64,000 bases of DNA, from contig CAUYUJ010022080.1 in NCBI GenBank assembly GCA_963575745.1, forward strand, positions 10,001-74,000. The letters run 5' to 3'. Both the position numbers and the translations under genes were made by a program. Source of the stretch: Prorocentrum cordatum. Its lineage: Eukaryota; Sar; Dinophyceae; Prorocentrales; Prorocentraceae. Below the pieces are notes generated by a model. It ran no database searches and was not told where the DNA came from. It saw only the letters and a program-made list of their open reading frames with translations. This document shows, piece after piece, positions 40,086-48,676 of the stretch. The first letter of the stretch is position 1. Every line of letters begins with the position of its first letter.

Positions 40086-41837
40086 TATTTCTATGCCCTT
40101 AGGGCAACTGTCCGAAGGTTCTTGAAGTGACTTCCATCCCTGGGCCAGCTTGTCGGCGGGTCCCGACAATTTGAAATCATCGACATCAATGATCAAGAAA
40201 AATTGCAATTCTTTGTGGAAATAACAGCTGCGCCACGGACTACATTTCACAAAACCTTTCGCCGTGACATGTCCCTCGCAATGCTGTTCCCAGTGCCCGC
40301 CCGAATCAGGATGTCCGTACAGAGATAAGCACAGAGGACACACGGGGCCCCTCATGTTGGACCATGCTTTGGGCCATTCGTCGCGAGGCAAGAAAACCCA
40401 AGTAGGAGTGCCTCCCAACTTTGATTGTGTGTAAGTTTGTCGAGCGTCGGCTCGTTCGATGCTGTGGCCTTCAAACAGCCCGTAAGCATCGGCTGCCTTG
40501 CTGGCCTGCATTGTCGCGGGACTGCTGGAAAGTTCCTGAAATAGTGCCACGTCTTTGTTTTGATCTCTAACACTCGAACCGTCAAAGACCACCCGACCTT
40601 TGTGCTTGCGGTCTTTGTGTCCTACTGGTAACTCTGAGTTCTTTTCAACAAGGATCGCAAGCAAGCGGCCAACATGAGCCGTTTCCCCTTTGAGTTCGGC
40701 AACGCCGTCGAAATATTCCCTAACACCATCTTCGATCCACGTGCCAATGTCACGCAGTCTGCCCCACTCTTTTCTCAAGGCAGCTTGAGCTTCTTTGTTT
40801 GCCTTTGCCTCGTCTTTCGAGACAGATCTGGCTGCAGCGGCATCTATGCGAGCGCATTGCTAGTCATTGGGAAGTTGGAAGGGCTCATCAATGACAGATG
40901 TTATATCTGTAAACGGATTATAGAAGTATTGCAAATCAAATCTTTCTTTGTCACGATGACTGATATCTGTGTCTGAGTTATCTCGCAACGGCATTCGAGG
41001 CACGCTTCGCCGCGACGCGGTGGCCGCCGGACTCGAGGTCAGGCTTGCCTCTTCGTTGTCCTCAGACTTTCCGTTGTCATCATCGGACAAGGGATCCCTG
41101 TCGGCTGAGCCGGAGGGTAGCCCGTCTCTTGCTATAGCGCCTCCATACCATGTTTGTTTCCACCAAATGTCTTCGTCGTCTGACAGGTGTCCGTCAGGAA
41201 CGTCTTCTTCGGATGAATCATCAGTTTGAGATGTGGTTTGACAGACCTGGGTGTTTCGCGACGCCGCCCCTCGCCCACTGCCAGGGGTGTAGCACAGGCT
41301 GCCGTTTTGTATTCGACGTAGCTGCTCAGCCATCTTAGGTGCAGTTAGCCTGGCTTCGGGGAGAGCCGCAAGTGGCTGAGCCACTGCGGGATCGGGCGGA
41401 GTCGGTGGGTCATCCACATCTAGACCAATATCACGCAGAAGACCTAGGCAAGGACCGGGATCCTCTATACCGAAGAACCCTCTCTCTTCAGCCTTGTATT
41501 GTTCCACAGCCTGTCGACGCTGTGCTTGGGTCATGTTGAACCATCGTCCAGGATGCATCCCGGGATTGGTAGACTCAGGTAACTTCTTTAACCATTGGGC
41601 GCTGTATTTTGGGTCTGGGTCTGTGACCCACACTCGGGTTATAGGCGCATAATCAGGGTCGTAATAAAGAACAACTCGTATGCTACATATCTTTCGACGA
41701 CCTGTCAACGGGAGTTTCTGAAGTAATTCGTCTTTTTGTAAGTCCAGCAACAATCCGTCTGTCTCCGAAATATTCCATTGTATCAAAAAATTGAGTTGTT
41801 CGGGCAAGAAGCTGCCCTTTCCCTGGGACTTTCTCAC
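40056..41837 (-). CDS. Integrase-RT linker and Ty1/copia reverse transcriptase (RVT_2), with in-frame TAG
   Basis: Two stretches in one frame (41,837-40,860 and 40,859-40,056) are separated by a single TAG at 40,860-40,862. The first is an acidic linker after integrase (DDSSEEDVPDGHLSDDEDIWW). The second is RVT_2: RVVFDGS, SSSPATM, ADARQTYTQ, LYGHPDSGG and the active-site block IIDVDDFKLSG, where VDD replaces the common YVDD. The frame then breaks at a run of five C (40,078-40,082 on the minus strand); six would restore YLGCEH downstream. Hairpins at 41,096-41,117 and 41,366-41,389 lie in the linker, none in the RT core. Confidence 0.85.
41366..41389 (-). repeat. Miniature hairpin (TGA loop)
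   Basis: Outer CCGCA/TGCGG, bulge A, inner GTGGC/GCCAC, loop TGA. Confidence 0.88.
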
Positions 41838-43217
41838 GCGGCTTAGCCGCTGAGAAGTTGGACTGTCTGTCCAAACGATACTCGAGTTGTGCGAGTCCTA
41901 GTTTTTGGTTTTTGTCTGCAGGATGGGAGTCGCGCTGAGGGTCCCTGCCGTCAACTACCAAAGGCACATAACCCACATACAAACCCCCAGGACCGTCGTC
42001 ATCAAGATCGGCCTCAGAGTCAATACGTGGTGCGTCCTCGCCTTCCTGGGGAGGCGGTGGCACCAGAATGGCAGGATCATCAGCATTAAACGTGTTGTCC
42101 GGTCTTATCCCTGTGGCTGGTTGCGGTCCGTCTGAGACGGCCGCACCTTCTCCTGTTTCTGTAGGGATTGTGGCGGAACGTACCTCCGTCGCCGCTTTCT
42201 CGTATGCTTGTCGCAAAGGAAACTGCTGCGATTGGTCGTCAGCAGTGCCATCTAAGATGTTGCTGTACACTTGGTCAGACTTCTCGATCGTGGGTCGTTT
42301 TCCCTCTGGAGTGCGTCCTGACTCCATATTCAGTCCGTCCAAGTGTCTCAGAGGTACGACGTAACTATCAGGTCCAACCAATCCCCCCGCTTTGTGCACA
42401 TACCCCAAGTATATCCCTGGAATCATCGTCGCCCCAGACTTGGCAGTGCGAAAACGGGATTCAGGCGGAGGCACATAACGGATAAGTGATCCGAAGGGAA
42501 GAAGCGGAGCATTGAACTGGCATCCGAAGCGTCTTTCCCAGCTGGACTGCCCTTCAGCAGGGGTCCTGGTATTGTAGCATAAACAGAAATATCGAACTGC
42601 ATAGGTCCAATCTGGTGGTGGAAGACCAGCCTGCATGAGTAAGGCTCTAGCTCCCATCTGCACCACGCCGTTCGCACGCTCGGCGACAGCATTTTGTTTC
42701 TTGTTTCCTGGGATGGTAGGATGATGGGCAAAATTGAGCTCGTAACAATCCCTGGCAAGCTCTCTTGCACCGTCTGTATAACAGTATTCTAACTTTTCCT
42801 CCGGGGCTCTAAGGTTTACGAAAAAATACAAACGTGAACCGCAGACTTGTCGTGTACACCCTGAGCGGCGAGAAAATCTGTAGCTCGGTCGCGAAAAGTC
42901 ACACACGCGGTCTCGTCGTAGAGTCCCCGCGAGAATTCATCCATCGCAGACCAATGATCCATCGTCGTCAGTTGTCCAGACGAAGTGGGGTTAGCGTATG
43001 GGCGAGGAACCTTTAGCCCTTTGTTCTGCGCTTTGCGCCGTTGCTTTCTGAAAGCTTTGGCCCAATTGCACACTGGACAATATGGGTTCTTGGGAGTATG
43101 AGTTAGAAGATGCGGCAGGGGGGACGCAGCCTTCTTGAGCCGCTCGGCAAGGGTCTCCGACACCTCAACCTCCGCAACGTCTGGGTCTAAATCTGGCGGT
43201 GCGTCGACGTCGACCAA
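41683..43217 (-). CDS. Copia integrase (HHCC zinc finger and DDE core), split by a frameshift
   Basis: Frame 43,217-42,816 carries the H-x3-H-x6-C-x2-C finger (HLLTH, then CPVC) and the first catalytic Asp in TTMDHW. Frame 42,906-41,683 carries the second Asp (CYTDGARE, Asp codon near 42,773) and the Glu in AVAERANG (about 42,681), followed by CLCYNTRTPAEG. The two frames overlap, so one frameshift lies between 42,816 and 42,906. The C-terminal third is a Pro/Asp-rich linker. Hairpins at 41,831-41,856 and 42,122-42,145 are translated in this linker, none in the core. Confidence 0.85.
41831..41856 (-). repeat. Miniature hairpin (TTA loop)
   Basis: Outer TTCTCA/TGAGAA, bulge C, inner GCGGC/GCCGC, loop TTA. 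Confidence 0.88.
42122..42145 (-). repeat. Miniature hairpin (TGA loop)
   Basis: Outer TGCGG/CCGCA, bulge T, inner CCGTC/GACGG, loop TGA. Confidence 0.88.
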
Positions 43218-43286
43218 GTCGACACCGTCAGCGTCTCCAACTTAACCCTCCTCGGGTCCTGGGGCCGCGTTGCACGCATCGGAGTC

Positions 43287-44834
43287 TCATCCTCTACCTA
43301 CTTCGTACGGGAAGTATCCTGAAACTCCACATCCAAAATGGCATCTATATGCGGCAGCACAAGCCTCGGCTTTGCCGGGCTGCTCGTCGAATGGGCCGAC
43401 GGCTTGACCGTGGTCGAACAAATCTGAGAGACTTTTAGAGGTAGCAGTACCGGTTGGCGTCCGATTCCAACCGCATTTGCTGCCCAACTGAAGCGAATAG
43501 TAGAAGTAGGTGATGGTATCCGCAGAGTCTATCGAAGACGGGAAAACGGGCGCGATCTCGGTCGGCCGCCCATCGGCGTAGCTGTGAGTACCAATCAACT
43601 CATGTGTGCGCAGGTCTATGGTTACGCGAGTCTGGACAGAGCGGGGCGGAGGGCCTCCCGCAGATTCCACGTTGTCCAGGAATGCCTTGGCGCCCGGCGT
43701 CACGCAACACCACCGCTCGAGGGGCTCACTCCTTCCGGCGGCAGCTGCGCGCATCCACTGACCCAGCGCCTCATTGCCTGATAGGGTCAAGTATGGTATA
43801 TTGCCCTCGACGGCTAGGTCCACTCTTTGGCCGTTGGGCAACAGTAGGTAGGGCCTTTGGCCAGCTGGCCAAAAGAAACTAAAGCCGCGATCCATGCGCC
43901 GCTCTCCTACCGAAATCACGCACGGGGTCTCCGGCATGACTGAAGCGTTAAAACTACCACCCTTCAATTTGGGACACGCGACGCGAACTGAACCGAGGGC
44001 CTTAGATTCCCCCCCGGCAGTGTTCAGAGTGATCGATTGCGGAAGCTTTCGTATCAATCTCATTGCACCTGCGCTCCTAATGTATTTCTCCGCAATTAGG
44101 TTGTGCCCACACCCGGTGTCTATAATAAAGCTCAATGCCCCCAGATACGCAGCGTCTTTGTCTGTGCGTCCAGCAGCGGCTGAGCCGTGCGGGCTTTCTT
44201 TCCCCTCTTCGCCCTTCAACCAGAGATGCCAGACGTGATCTTGCAGATCTGATGCTCTGATCAAAGCCTCAGCGACAGACGCTCTCGACTGTATCGACAT
44301 CTGTCGACGTATTTCTCCTGGGAACTTCCATCTATCTTTGCTACTTGAAGGCAACTCTTTCAAGTCGTGGCGACGCGCCTTCCTCCAAGTGATAGTCCGC
44401 TCCTCAGTAGAGGGGTGAAAACGGACGCGGAGATTGCATCGGTTACTATCCCGATGTCGCATGCAACTCTTACTAGGGGGAACGCACCAGTACTTTTTGA
44501 TTGCGTCCCGAGAAAGAGGGTACAGGAAATTCGCAAGGACATTGACGAGACTCTCGACCTGCTTCCTGCCGCCCTGTTGAAACTCACCTTTGGAGGTATC
44601 CCAATAGTCTCCTCCATCGGCACTAGATGCAATACCCAAGACATTAGGGCTGTTTTGTTTTTGCCATGGGAAGCCCCGGAATAATGGGGCGGGGCGCGCG
44701 ACGGCACCCAAGCTGATTGAATCAGCGGGTCTCTTCCAGCCCCCCCGTTTTCTGCTCAACCGACGCAGGCTTCGCCACGTCCGCCGAACGAGGACGGCAA
44801 GAAAGAATACCATTAACAAAATTGTGTCTGTCAT
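43287..44834 (-). CDS. Retropepsin-like aspartic protease ORF (515 codons)
   Basis: The active-site motif FIIDTGCGHNLI lies near residue 238 (Asp codon at about 44,119). It is followed by TAGGE and VMPETPCVISVGERRM, the usual layout of the copia protease and its flap. The N-terminal 230 residues have an initial hydrophobic stretch (ILLMVFFLAVLV) and a basic segment. The C-terminal part leads to the integrase. The ORF starts beside a two-stage hairpin at 44,837-44,870. Hairpins at 43,362-43,381 and 44,171-44,192 lie inside. A perfect 18-bp palindrome, with TTTGGCC arms, lies at about 43,856-43,873. Confidence 0.8.
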   Translation of the reverse strand: MTDTILLMVFFLAVLVRRTWRSLRRLSRKRGGWKRPADSISLGAVARPAPLFRGFPWQKQNSPNVLGIASSADGGDYWDTSKGEFQQGGRKQVESLVNVLANFLYPLSRDAIKKYWCVPPSKSCMRHRDSNRCNLRVRFHPSTEERTITWRKARRHDLKELPSSSKDRWKFPGEIRRQMSIQSRASVAEALIRASDLQDHVWHLWLKGEEGKESPHGSAAAGRTDKDAAYLGALSFIIDTGCGHNLIAEKYIRSAGAMRLIRKLPQSITLNTAGGESKALGSVRVACPKLKGGSFNASVMPETPCVISVGERRMDRGFSFFWPAGQRPYLLLPNGQRVDLAVEGNIPYLTLSGNEALGQWMRAAAAGRSEPLERWCCVTPGAKAFLDNVESAGGPPPRSVQTRVTIDLRTHELIGTHSYADGRPTEIAPVFPSSIDSADTITYFYYSLQLGSKCGWNRTPTGTATSKSLSDLFDHGQAVGPFDEQPGKAEACAAAYRCHFGCGVSGYFPYEVGRG

Positions 44835-44836
44835 CC

Positions 44837-44870
44837 CTCCAGCACTGACGGCTGAGCCGCCAGTGTGGAG
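44837..44870 (-). repeat. Two-stage miniature hairpin between ORFs (TGA loop)
   Basis: Stems CTCCA/TGGAG, CACTG/CAGTG and CGGC/GCCG are nested, with a one-base bulge (G) and a 1x1 mismatch (A-C). The loop is TGA. It lies between the nucleocapsid-like and protease ORFs. Confidence 0.88.
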
Positions 44871-44876
44871 CCATTG

Positions 44877-45789
44877 TCACGTAACTGGATGACCTGGGGT
44901 GGTCTTGGCGAGCCAGCATTCTTTCCCGCGTGAGCACTTTCCCGTTTCTCTGTAAGAGCGACAGACCATGTCTTTGCCTTTGCCACCGCCTTTGTTTTTC
45001 CCTCCATCCTTTTTGCGTTTGTCGGAATCAGCACTAGTGGCTCTGGAGCCACCATTACTTCCCGTCGAAGAGATATTGGCAGCAGCAGCATTGGCCTGTT
45101 TGGATGCACGCTCATATCCCAAAGATTGTCCAGCGTCAAGTTTCGCTTGTTCCCACTTGTCACGCTTCAGCTTCTCAGCATCGGGTCGGGGCCTTGTGGC
45201 ATCCGTCTTCGGATCCTCGACAATTCGTGGGGTCTCGGGAGTATGCGTAACACGGGATATTACTGTCTTTCCCACGTGACTGACTTCTATTATTCTGCTG
45301 TCCTCCTTTCCCACGATCTCCAGTCGGGGTCTAGGATCGGCCCTGCCCCTTTCGGCCCCTGTCCTTCGATCTACCTCTAAGGTTCTTATCCTGGGCAGGG
45401 GCGGCACTGGACTTTCGCCCCGCACTCGGCTGAGCCGGTGCGGCGTTCTTGGGCTTCTTGTGATTGAAGGGGCAGCCTTTTCCTGCGCACGGGCAAATTT
45501 CGCCCTTGGTCACGTATCTCCACGTGGTCTCGCCCTTGGTCTTCCCGCTTTTCATGACATCCGAGGATTGCCCCAACTTAGCGGCAATCTCTGCCGGGGC
45601 GGCTTTACTGCCTGCATTCCTCCGATTGTCATTGCCTCCGCCTCCGCCGAATCGTGCTTGTCTGGCACGTTGGTTTAAGGTATGCACGCTGATGTTCCAC
45701 TCTTCTTTTTCTCGCAACATCATTTCTTCAATCTGCTCCACCAGCCACTCGTAAGTCTTGACACCTTGTCCCGTTCTGTCTTTTGACAA
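44877..45789 (-). CDS. Nucleocapsid-like region with CCCH fingers (152 and 182 codons)
   Basis: Frame 45,789-45,331 ends in a CCCH-type finger (ICPCAGKGCPFNH) and a Lys/Arg-rich tail. Frame 45,425-44,877 has Lys/Gly-rich KNKGGGKGKDMV and a second finger-like block (CRSYRETGKCSRGKECW) whose final His is not at the usual place. Dinoflagellate copia Gag proteins often carry such CCCH fingers. The hairpin at 45,420-45,443 sits at the overlap of the two frames, and a 7-bp stem with TG loop at 45,037-45,052 lies in the second frame. Confidence 0.65.
45420..45443 (-). repeat. Miniature hairpin (TGA loop)
   Basis: Outer CCGCAC/GTGCGG, bulge T, inner CGGC/GCCG, loop TGA. Translated as PAQPS. Confidence 0.88.
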
Positions 45790-45828
45790 GTCATATAACT
45801 TACATGCAAAATCCAGCTTGCTCGGCTT

Positions 45829-46374
45829 TCAGCATTGTTCAAGAAAGCGTGCATGAATCGAGCCCCTCATCTCATCGGACGGAGGCTTGGCGCCATAAAG
45901 CTGTTGATCCACGTCTGTCCATTCATTGTAGAAATGATGCAGGTCAGCATCAGGCTTGTGCGGGTCTATCTTCACTTTGAAGAGGTCACGTGAAATGCGA
46001 TGTTGTCCCAACTCCGACCTGACCGAACACCAGTGACAAATCGCCCGCACCATCTCGGGTCCAGTCATGCGCCTTCCCTCGGCCTGGGCGCTGAATTCCA
46101 TGCGAGTAACCTGTTGAAGGACATGAATATGATGAGGAGGCTGATATCGACTCTTTCGCATCTTGTTGAACTGTTCGAAAAGATTCGTTGCGACCATAAG
46201 GTCGAGACGCTGGAATCGTCCAGCATCTTTGAGTTGCTCATCCTCCACGGCTGGATCCATAGCCTCGGCAATCCAGTGCTGTGCTGCCTGGCTCTCGGGC
46301 GATGACCCAGCGACGGCGCGTATTGCGTGCATTTTCCACTCACGAATGTTCGTAGCATCAGGGATGTCCAACAA
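45829..46374 (-). CDS. Gag capsid-like ORF (181 codons)
   Basis: Helix-rich composition (MLDIPDATNIREWKMHAIRA; then FEQFNKMRKSR). It lies directly upstream of the CCCH-finger region, where a retrotransposon capsid is expected. The protein start may lie further upstream in another frame. The assignment rests on position and general character and not on a diagnostic motif. Confidence 0.6.
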   Translation of the reverse strand: MLDIPDATNIREWKMHAIRAVAGSSPESQAAQHWIAEAMDPAVEDEQLKDAGRFQRLDLMVATNLFEQFNKMRKSRYQPPHHIHVLQQVTRMEFSAQAEGRRMTGPEMVRAICHWCSVRSELGQHRISRDLFKVKIDPHKPDADLHHFYNEWTDVDQQLYGAKPPSDEMRGSIHARFLEQC

Positions 46375-46464
46375 ATCAATTTTCTGGTTGTTACCAACCT
46401 GTCTCCACTGATCTAACGGCGTGCTCTCGTCAATTACTATCGAGTCGTGCGGTCCGCCGGGGCC

Positions 46465-48084
46465 TTAAGGCCCCCTACGTCCACCCCCTCCGTCAGAGGG
46501 GTCTGGCCCCCCTGGACTCCCCGGAGGCGATCCTCGCGGTCCTCTGCCGCGATCATCTTCGTGCGAAGATACGATCTCAATGTTGGGAGCGTCGCTCTTG
46601 TCGTCATCTTCTCCGCCCTGTCCTGCATTGCCCGACGACTTAGTCGCCGTCGTTCCCTTAGGACCGTCTCCATAGGTTGTGCGGAGATTGGCAAGCGTGT
46701 TATTTTCGCTAAGTCCAGTTAGCCTCATTCCCGCAGGGAGTCCATTTTCAGCGGTGCTCGGCTTAGCCGGACCTTCAAGAGCAGGTCCTGGGACATAATA
46801 ATGTTGATGCAACAACGGCCTCACGGGGGTTTCTCGCGAAAGCAACGGAAATCCGAACGACTTCGATGTGGGTCCAACCTCGCGTTTAGTTTCAGTATGC
46901 GGATTCGTGTCGGTGATGCTAGCCTTAAGCCTCATCTTTCCTATTTCTATGTTAGCCGCTTTCGATGCAGACTCTTGTTCTCGCATGTTAGCCACTGACC
47001 GTTCACTCTTCCACAGGTCGCATCTAGAGCATCTCCTCGTACTCGCAACGATATGTTCGTCGCGCGCCGAGCTGCCACATCCGACGCAGTTGTCTGTCTT
47101 TGGACGAAAACAAACGGCGCAAAACTGGTCCACGGGAAGCGCGATACCATTCCCATCGGGAGGAGGGCGTGTTGCACCTCCTACCAGCATGGTCGACGCT
47201 CCCGCATATGCCACGGTCGTCTGATCGAATTGCGTAGGGGCAGATGTAATACTCGACGACTGGGCCGTCGATAGCTGGTGCATGTTCGAACCGATCGGCT
47301 TAGCCGGCGGGCACTTAGTATTGCTCGACACTATGCGCGGAAGAGACGATCTGGCTTCCTCATGCGTTTTAAGCTCTTCCAGATAGAGATTGTTCTGTTT
47401 GGTTATCTTCGCAGCTACAGCTTGGGTGTTGTCTGCTTTCAGCCTGGCGGCTTTGAGCTCTTCTTGTAATCCCTGCTTTTCTCGTTCCGCCACGGCTGTC
47501 GCGATTTGTTATCCTTCTATCTTGGCCACCGCGACGGCAGCGGCAACCGCGTGGGCGTCCGCAGATTCTTCGTTCGCCATCATGACGGCCCGTCTCTCCG
47601 AAGTCTATAATTCTCTGTATGTATCTTCTGCTTCCCTCTCCACTTGCCATTTCGCGGCCTCAGTCTGATTGTGCAGATGTTCTATCAGCGCTTTCTCGCG
47701 GTCTCTAGCGGCCATGGCTAGGGCGATCCGCTCAGCCTCAAACGTTTTCCGGGATTCGATCACAGTCTCAACAAATTCTTCTCTGTCCAATTGAGCCCTT
47801 TCAGCCAGATGCGCCTCATTAGTCAGAAACTCTCTCTGAGTGTTAGCCTCTGCTAGCCTGACCTGGTCTTGAATAGACTGCAAGAAGAGGTACGTGCAGT
47901 TGTGCTCGCCCATTGGGTAGCACTCCGCGCATAGCCATTGCATGTTGCACTTGTTGCAAACGTCCGAGCAACTCCTGCACACCGGGTTCCTACATGCACC
48001 TTCAGACGCGCTGGCTTTTCCTGGGCATCTGTTCTCCTCCCGAAGCCCACTGCCATAATTGGAATTGCAACATACCTCCATCAT
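46465..48084 (-). CDS. Cys-rich plus coiled-coil ORF with two in-frame stops
   Basis: A single frame spans this interval, interrupted by TAG at 47,605-47,607 and TAA at 47,509-47,511. The first ~50 residues are rich in paired cysteines (CRSCSDVCNKC, then CAEC and HNC), consistent with a zinc-binding B-box/RING-like module. A long Glu/Ala/Arg-rich coiled coil follows. After the stops the coiled coil resumes, followed by a zinc-ribbon-like CAVC/CVGC/CSRC cluster and a Gly/Asp-rich tail. Hairpins at 46,753-46,773 and 47,291-47,310 lie in linkers. Both stops are one C-to-T change away from Gln codons. Confidence 0.55.
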
Positions 48085-48608
48085 CGAAACTGCACTGTTG
48101 CTCCTAGAGGTAGACCTCGCCCCTGCTCTTGGTATTTTGGGTCTTCCCCTGATCGAAGCATTCGATCTGGGCGAGTAAAAGTACTTTCTGATGGTTTGGG
48201 CGCATTTAAGAACTCCTCATCATTCTCGTCTTGTTTGATTAGCTGAGAATATATATCTTGTTGTCCGACCATTTCTTCGTCCTCAGCAACAGCTGGAATA
48301 GTGAGTTGCCACTCGCCTGAGGTGGTGGCATTACGGAAGAAACCTTCCTTTAATGGCGAGACGTTCAGTTCATAGTCCTCATTCCGTTGTTTCTTGAGGT
48401 TAGGCGCAGGAGTTCGCCCAGTGGACTCCCTCTCATGCTTCGTTTGAGTCTCCGTCCTGTCCGCCTGAGGCGCCAGGATACTAATGTCTTCATCGGATCC
48501 ATCTGGAGACCACCTTTCGTCTCGAGCAGGGATGCCTTCATCCATCATCGCGGACAGCGCTCGGCTCAGGGAAATATCACTATTGATACTATCGCAATTT
48601 TCTTCCAT
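48081..48608 (-). CDS. 5' ORF of the giant element, unknown (175 codons)
   Basis: Charged, likely disordered protein that overlaps the next ORF by four bases in another frame. A hairpin with CGCC/GGCG inner stem and TGA loop lies at 48,456-48,477. A short AT repeat (48,611-48,632) immediately precedes the ORF. Confidence 0.45.
   Translation of the reverse strand: MEENCDSINSDISLSRALSAMMDEGIPARDERWSPDGSDEDISILAPQADRTETQTKHERESTGRTPAPNLKKQRNEDYELNVSPLKEGFFRNATTSGEWQLTIPAVAEDEEMVGQQDIYSQLIKQDENDEEFLNAPKPSESTFTRPDRMLRSGEDPKYQEQGRGLPLGATVQFR
48456..48477 (-). repeat. Miniature hairpin (TGA loop)
   Basis: Outer CCTG/CAGG, two bases against one unpaired, inner CGCC/GGCG, loop TGA. Confidence 0.82.
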
Positions 48609-48610
48609 AG

Positions 48611-48632
48611 AATATATATATATATATATATC
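48611..48632. repeat. (AT)n repeat in the giant element
   Basis: A short TATATA run of about 22 bases between the first two ORFs. A similar run is at 4,803-4,841. Confidence 0.85.
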
Positions 48633-48676
48633 TCGTGATCTTTGTCTATCGGATCATCGCTATCCTGACCGAATTG

